From Chara braunii (lineage: Eukaryota; Streptophyta; Charophyceae; Charales; Characeae), in NCBI GenBank assembly GCA_003427395.1, contig BFEA01000526.1, positions 209,284 through 229,764 of the forward strand: 20,481 nucleotides of DNA, given 5' to 3'. This document shows positions 16,146-20,481 of this stretch, one piece after another. The first letter of the stretch is position 1. Every line of letters begins with the position of its first letter. The position numbers and the translations under genes are program-made. A model generated the notes under the pieces. The model saw only the letters and a list, made by a program, of their open reading frames with translations, was not told where the DNA came from and searched no databases.

Positions 16146-16330
16146 TTTTTTTTTTTTTTTTTTTTTTAAATAAAGAATCATTAGCTTTTATTACAAATTA
16201 AAGGAGGCCGGAAATTCCTCACAAAGAACCAGAAAGATATGACCAATAACCCTAATTGGGATGTTGTTGGAAAACGGGTCTAGCGTCCCTTCCTTTCATT
16301 GGTTTATCCTCATCTTCCAAAATCCCTTGA
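16146..16330 (-). mobile_element. 3' end of a polyadenylated retrosequence
   Basis: On the minus strand a canonical AATAAA (plus-strand TTTATT, 16,187-16,192) lies about 20 bases before a 22-base A tract (plus-strand T run, 16,146-16,167). That is the layout of a LINE, SINE or processed-transcript 3' end. Upstream sequence contains GGAAAACGGGTCTAGCGTCC (about 16,269-16,288 on the plus strand), which also occurs at about 3767-3788. The 5' limit and identity of the retrosequence are unknown. Confidence 0.5.
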
Positions 16331-16499
16331 AGCTCAAAGTAATTTCGTGTAGAAACAAGAAACCATCCTACTTGGTGCTAAAGTTCGGTCTGTGCCAACT
16401 AGCAAATCATTGCAGTGTCACTCATCGATATTAAACTACTATCGAACCGTGCTCAGTTGCCTAAATCGGCAGTGTTACTTTCCACTAGGATCCAAGTAA

Positions 16500-17173
16500 A
16501 CGACTAAGCCTTTAGAAACTAAAACTACCTATAGGCTCAATGACCAAGAGTTGGGCAAGAAGAATAAGTTGTAGGGTTACCCTCTCATCATCATTGTCCA
16601 AAACATTGTAAAGAGCCTTTGTTACCTAGATGGGTTTCCCACCACGCACCCAATGGATACAACTCTAGTTTGCTCTTCACTAGGTCTCTCATATCGTCCA
16701 ACCATTAACATTCTTACTGCTCCTTCATGCTAACTACTCTTATAATGACTACAATCGACTAACACTCCCACCAGTGACGATGACACTCACACTGCCCCCG
16801 TAGTGCCACTGTCGGTAATCAAAATGTTACATCACAGTTCATATTCTTGCTAAGTGGAAGATCTACATTATGTTTTCCAAAAACTTTATCAACCTCACAG
16901 AGTACAACACTTAAAATGCGACTCCCCAACAAACCGGACCAATAAATCTACTCTTTAGAAACCAAGGACCGGGAGCTGGGGAGCAAAAGGCATTAGGGTT
17001 ACCCTCTCATCATCATTGTCCAAGACACTGTAAAGAATTTTTGTTGCCTAGACGAGTCCACCACGCACCCGATGGATACAACTCTAGTTTGCTCTTCACC
17101 GGGGCTCTCATATCATCAAACCATTAGTGTTCTCACTGCTCCTTCGTGCTAACTACTCTTATAATTACTACAA
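16500..17173 (+). repeat. Direct repeat pair, ~180-250 bp, ~420 bp apart
   Basis: Copy 1 (about 16,511-16,753) and copy 2 (about 16,951-17,173) share CTTTAGAAAC, then GGGTTACCCTCTCATCATCA, ACTGTAAAGA-like, CACCACGCACCC, TGGATACAACTCTAGTTTGC, CTCTCATAT, and GTGCTAACTACTCTTATAAT-type sequence. Identity is high by eye, roughly 85-90 percent over the core. There is no protein-coding frame; this is a segmental or satellite-like duplication. Confidence 0.8.
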
Positions 17174-18498
17174 AGAAAACAAACTTGCCAAAAGGCAAAA
17201 ATACCTAAATCAAACAAAAAGAATAAATCACAAATTTTCTCTCGTGCATCGCAGATAATGTCTTATAGCAACAAGTAGGGGACCAACCCATAGCAAAAAG
17301 TAGAGGACCAAGCCGAATTCCGGAAAATTGATTATCCCTCTCTCTCAATCCTAAGTTGCTGCAACAATACGTGTTTCTAAAAACAAAACAATAAGTGCAA
17401 TCCACGCGCCAGAACATAAACAGTAAAAATTTTACTTCTTCAGAAAATCAAGAGACAACTAAGCGATCAAAGAAATACAATGCACTAAAATACGACAGAC
17501 TAGCCTAAAAAACAACTCGAAAAACGAAGAGTATGCTTTAGACTTCGTAACTGAATATGGTCATAGAGACAACCAGGTTCAGTGTACAAAGCAGAAGAGC
17601 AAAAATTTTAGACAACAATGACTTGTACAGGGAACAATCATACCCTAAAATACGAGCAAAAGAGACAAAATCGAAATTAAGCACATCTAACCTATCATAA
17701 TACCAATTAGCAAGCAACTTCTTCTATAGATTATGTCCTCAGCCCATGATGGTTGTTCTTGGTATTGCGCGTAGCGCATCTTGATGTTGGTCATGACGAC
17801 TTCCCTTTTAAAAGATGAATCCGGAGACCTTCAGATGTCGCGATGTCATCGCCAGTGCTCCCACTGTCAGCAAAAGTTGCTCCCACTACTCTCGGTGGCA
17901 TCGTAAGGACAACGAAGAGCTCCCTCAGTCGCAGGGCCATGCCACGCGGCAATTAGATGGTGAGAAAGGAGCCCCCCCGCCAGCTAAATGCTTGAGGGGA
18001 GGACAACTCCTGGGATGTTAAGATCCTGTTAGGTATTTAAGTTGGTATGAAGGTCAGATACAACGCTGCCAAGATGCCTTGACGTAAGAGTGCAAAGACA
18101 CTCCCTAACCCACTCAAGGGCTAGGCTACGCAAGGACACTATCGCCATAGCTCTCACACAGTTATGGTGCTTGGCAGGGTAGGCGCCTCATAAGAAAAAT
18201 CAGCGTCGACATACTCAGACGTTGCGACCTACTCAGCCGTCACCGACGACCGGGTCTCGCCACCACCACTATCGCCGCTTCGTTCAAGAAAGAAAATCTT
18301 ATGATATGCTCGAAATAATATATGAAAGTTATCCTTCTTTAAAAGGATTATAATGTTTGAAGGTTGGTTTGGTTGGCCTATGCGTAAAGACTACATAATG
18401 CCTAAGTTTTATGAATTGCAAGATGCGTAAATTTCAATATCTTTGATTTATATAAATAAAATCAATGTAATAATAATAATAAAGAATACTTTAATAGA
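17174..18498. other. Gene-free stretch, partly GC-richer
   Basis: No recognisable gene. 17,740-18,290 is more GC-rich and contains a 68-codon plus-strand frame (17,815-18,021) with no recognised domain, start context or neighbour. It could be a decayed exon or repeat, but I cannot support a call. Confidence 0.5.
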
Positions 18499-18725
18499 CT
18501 AGGCTACCAGAGTGGCCCATGACCAATTGCCCGACCAGGCAAAAAAAAAAAAAAAAAAAAAAAAAATCTAAAAAAAGTATCAACAAAGATATGTTATGAA
18601 GACAAATAAAATAAACAGCATATGCCTAGGCATTACATCCCAATTCCTTACCAATTTTAAATAAAAATTAAAAATTAAAATAAAACTAATAATTAAAAAA
18701 AATTAAAATAAAAAGAGATTTAAAA
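18499..18725 (-). mobile_element. MITE-like element, partial copy
   Basis: Begins CTAGGCTACCAGAGTGGCCC, the reverse-sense end of the family, and continues with TGACCAATTGCCCGACCAGG. A 26-base A run (18,541-18,566), ATGTTATGAAGACAAATAAA and TTCCTTACCAATTTTAAA follow. The parts appear in rearranged order and no closing end is present, so the copy is incomplete or recombined. The strand is uncertain. Confidence 0.6.
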
Positions 18726-18741
18726 TTAGTGAATGAGCGAT

Positions 18742-19083
18742 AACGTTTTCGACACCGTCATCTTTTGCGATTTTTTTTTTTTTTTGGGCAAAGCAAAATG
18801 AACTGAAAATTTGCAGATGTGTACTTCAGATGATACAAAACTCACTTAAAAAAATGCAAAATATAATAAAAGTTTTTAGGCACCGCAATAAAGTGAAAAC
18901 AAAAAGTAAAAAAAAAAAACAAAACAGAATAGTCACGTTTTGACACCACCATCTTTGGCGGTTTTTTATTTTTGTTTGGCTTAGCAGAATGAGGTCAAAA
19001 CTTATAGGCATGTACCTCACATCATAGAAAACGCACAAAAACAATTTCAGAGAAAAAAACTTATTTTTAGGCCCTGAAATAAA
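18742..19083 (+). repeat. 191-bp imperfect tandem duplication
   Basis: Copy 1 (18,742-18,895) and copy 2 (18,932-19,083) share ACGTTTT(C)GACACC, CATCTTT, GCGATTTTTT/GCGGTTTTTT, GGCTTAGCAGAATGA-like, GCATGTACCTCA-like, TTTTTAGGC and a final AATAAA. It lies between copies of the CTAGGCTACC element. Non-coding. Confidence 0.75.
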
Positions 19084-19195
19084 ATTTGGCGGGGGCCAAA
19101 TACTTTCGGGTTCGAACTCCGAACGGGACCCCGAACGCCCGTACGTATAGGGGTCGGCCCGAGGAACTCCGTACGTACGGGATGGTGATCCTACT
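19084..19195. other. GC-rich CGTACG palindromic segment
   Basis: A compact GC-rich block within AT-rich surroundings. CCCGTACGTA (19,138-19,147) and TACGTACGGG (19,172-19,181) form a perfect 10-bp inverted repeat, and several GAACG/TTCGGG words sit alongside. The CGTAC vocabulary matches that of 4490-4800. Confidence 0.6.
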
Positions 19196-19307
19196 TTTAA
19201 CTTTATTTTGTATGTTTTATTTGGTAAAAAATTTCGTTATGACCCTAAGGCAAACATTTTTCACTTTATTTTTCTGTGTAACATAGTTTTTTTTCATATT
19301 TTTTCTG
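19196..19307 (-). mobile_element. MITE-like element, internal fragment
   Basis: On the minus strand it matches the family interior: TATGTTACACAGAAAAATAA-like, GAAAAATGTTTGCC and ATTTTTTACCAAAT. Neither terminal inverted repeat is present. Confidence 0.55.
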
Positions 19308-19586
19308 AGCTACCAAAGTGGCCGGCGTCCAGTTGCCCAGCTGGGTCAAAAATAAAAAAATAAAAACATATTTTTTTTAATTTAAATTTTAATTTTAAAT
19401 TTGGTAAAGAATTTCGATGTGACCCTGAGGCAAAAGTTGTTCAGTTTATTGTTTTGCATAACATAGTTTTTTTTTTGGATGTTTTGGAGTTTTTTTTTTT
19501 TTTTTGGCTAGGACCTTCCCTGGTCCTTGCACGATAGAGCCGCCCGGGAAAATAGGGTGACCCAGGCGGCCCGGTTGGTAGCCTAG
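19308..19586 (-). mobile_element. MITE-like element, full-length inverted copy (279 bp)
   Basis: Ends with CCCGGTTGGTAGCCTAG on the plus strand and begins GAGCTACCAAAGTGGCC, an eroded version of the inverted end. The interior, read on the minus strand, repeats the family order (head, GGACCAGGGAAGGTCC-like, A run, ATGTTATGCAAAACAATAAA, TTTTGCCTCAGGGTCACATC, ACCAAATTT). It is of similar length to the copies at 2845 and 3365. Confidence 0.75.
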
Positions 19587-19684
19587 TATTTTTTCGTTTT
19601 TTTTTTTTTTTTTTTTTTCCTGCTGGCACCTTGTTTGACCCTTGCATGGTCGGGACACCAGATCAGCCCGGATGGTAGCCCAGT
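19587..19684 (-). mobile_element. MITE-like element, inverted head fragment
   Basis: A 22-base T run (19,597-19,618), CTGCTGGCACCTTG and CATGGTCGGGACACC, ending GGATGGTAGCCCAG. It corresponds to the head of the family in inverted orientation, cut off after the A run. Confidence 0.6.
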
Positions 19685-19997
19685 TAATAGAGCAATATAA
19701 AATAAATTTGAATTGAGTTCTATTTGATATTTTATAATCACTTTATGTATGTTGTATTAAATGCTATATTCATTTGTTTTTCTTTAATCATTCATTTGTT
19801 CATCTTCTTTGATTTGTCTAGACTTCTTCAACTTCCATTAGACATTCGTCAGCTTGTCCATCATAACTTGAACTAGCTGGTTGGTGGATCATTACTCTAG
19901 CATTAGGCAAATCTGTATAGATAAGTGAACATGTTATTTCAATTAATGAATGTTAGAAATAAGTCTTTTATCTAACAAACAATCAAATCAAGCTAAT
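19685..19997. other. Gene-free stretch
   Basis: AT-rich sequence between the last inverted-repeat element fragment and the compound microsatellites. Nothing was recognised. Confidence 0.5.
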
Positions 19998-20107
19998 AGG
20001 GGGGGTTGGTTGGTTGGGGGGGCGACCTATCCCCCACCAATCAATCAATCAATCGAAGAAAAAAAAAAGGCGAAAAAAAAACGAGCGAATATGTATGTGT
20101 GTGTGAA

Positions 20108-20138
<31 letters not shown>

Positions 20139-20259
20139 GTGTGTGTGTGTGTATGTGTGTGTGTGTGAGTGAGGGTAGGGGGAGGGGGCAAGCCATCCCA
20201 TATCCAATCAATCAATCAATCAAAAAAAAAAAAAGTGCACAACCGTGCATGTGTGTGTG

Positions 20260-20291
<32 letters not shown>

Positions 20292-20481
20292 AGTGTGAGT
20301 GTGTGTGTGCGTGTGAGGGTAGGGGGGGAGGGGTAACCCCTCCCCATACAATCAATCAATCAATTATTCAATCAATCAATCAATTATTCAATCAATCAAT
20401 CAATCAATTATTCAATCAATCATTCAATCACTCACTCACTCACTCACTCAATCAACCAAATTGAACCAATCAAGATTTTGT
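19998..20481. repeat. Three compound microsatellite modules (G-rich, AATC, A-run, GT)
   Basis: Modules start near 19,998, 20,168 and 20,316. Each goes from a G-rich tract through a short C-rich segment to (AATC)n. In the first two an A-run and then (GT)n follow; the third ends in a long AATC/ACTC tract to the window edge. The third has a perfect 9-bp hairpin, GGGGAGGGG and CCCCTCCCC, at 20,325-20,345. Open frames here only reflect the repeats. Confidence 0.9.

Noticed and set aside
17815-18021. 68-codon plus-strand frame
   Set aside because: No recognisable domain or supporting context, although the region is GC-richer than its neighbours.
20006-20464. 152-codon frame with Cys-Val repeats
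   Set aside because: Translation of GT and AATC microsatellites.

Overview
The window is eukaryotic, repeat-rich intergenic DNA. There are no operons, ribosome binding sites, rRNA genes or convincing host genes. Instead it holds decayed retrotransposons, short inverted-repeat elements, tandem repeats and long microsatellites. The best clue to the host is a Penelope-like element (PLE) with an N-terminal GIY-YIG nuclease. Elements of this permuted type (the Chlamys group) are reported from green algae, spike mosses and slime molds. With plant-like Ty3/gypsy remains alongside, a streptophyte alga (Chara-like) or seedless plant is my guess, at low to moderate confidence.

Layout, left to right. 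1-220: GA tract, G-rich repeats and a small tRNA-like fragment. About 210-2545: a Ty3/gypsy remnant (gag, zinc knuckle, protease, RT) with stops, frameshifts and an internal RT deletion. 2655-4230: nested copies of a short element with ends CTAGGCTACC...GGTAGCCTAG; more copies lie at 18.5-19.7 kb. 4.2-6.9 kb: mostly unassignable, with a 208-bp direct repeat and a short dispersed repeat. 6.96-7.27 kb: a gypsy integrase fragment. 7.6-10.1 kb: three tandem-repeat systems (35-bp, 39-bp within a ~395-bp higher-order unit, and a ~150-bp divergent array). 10,397-15,507: the PLE, minus strand, flanked by an 11-bp target-site duplication. 15.5-20.5 kb: a hairpin repeat beside the insertion, compound microsatellites, a polyadenylated retrosequence end, a 420-bp-spaced direct repeat and a 191-bp tandem duplication.

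The PLE is the main find. Read 5' to 3' on the minus strand it carries a pseudo-LTR, a CCHC zinc knuckle with a basic/acidic coiled region, a SAP-like motif, a GIY-YIG nuclease, a CxC motif, a telomerase-like RT, a repeat-bearing 3' UTR and a second pseudo-LTR. The knuckle, SAP-like and nuclease parts all lie in one frame, interrupted only by TGA codons. Two one-base shifts, a fourth TGA and an exact 46-bp duplication break the rest. The copy is therefore dead, but young enough to keep perfect flanking duplications and readable domains. The zinc knuckle and SAP-like region would be expected to bind nucleic acid, GIY-YIG to nick the target and RT to copy the RNA at the nick.
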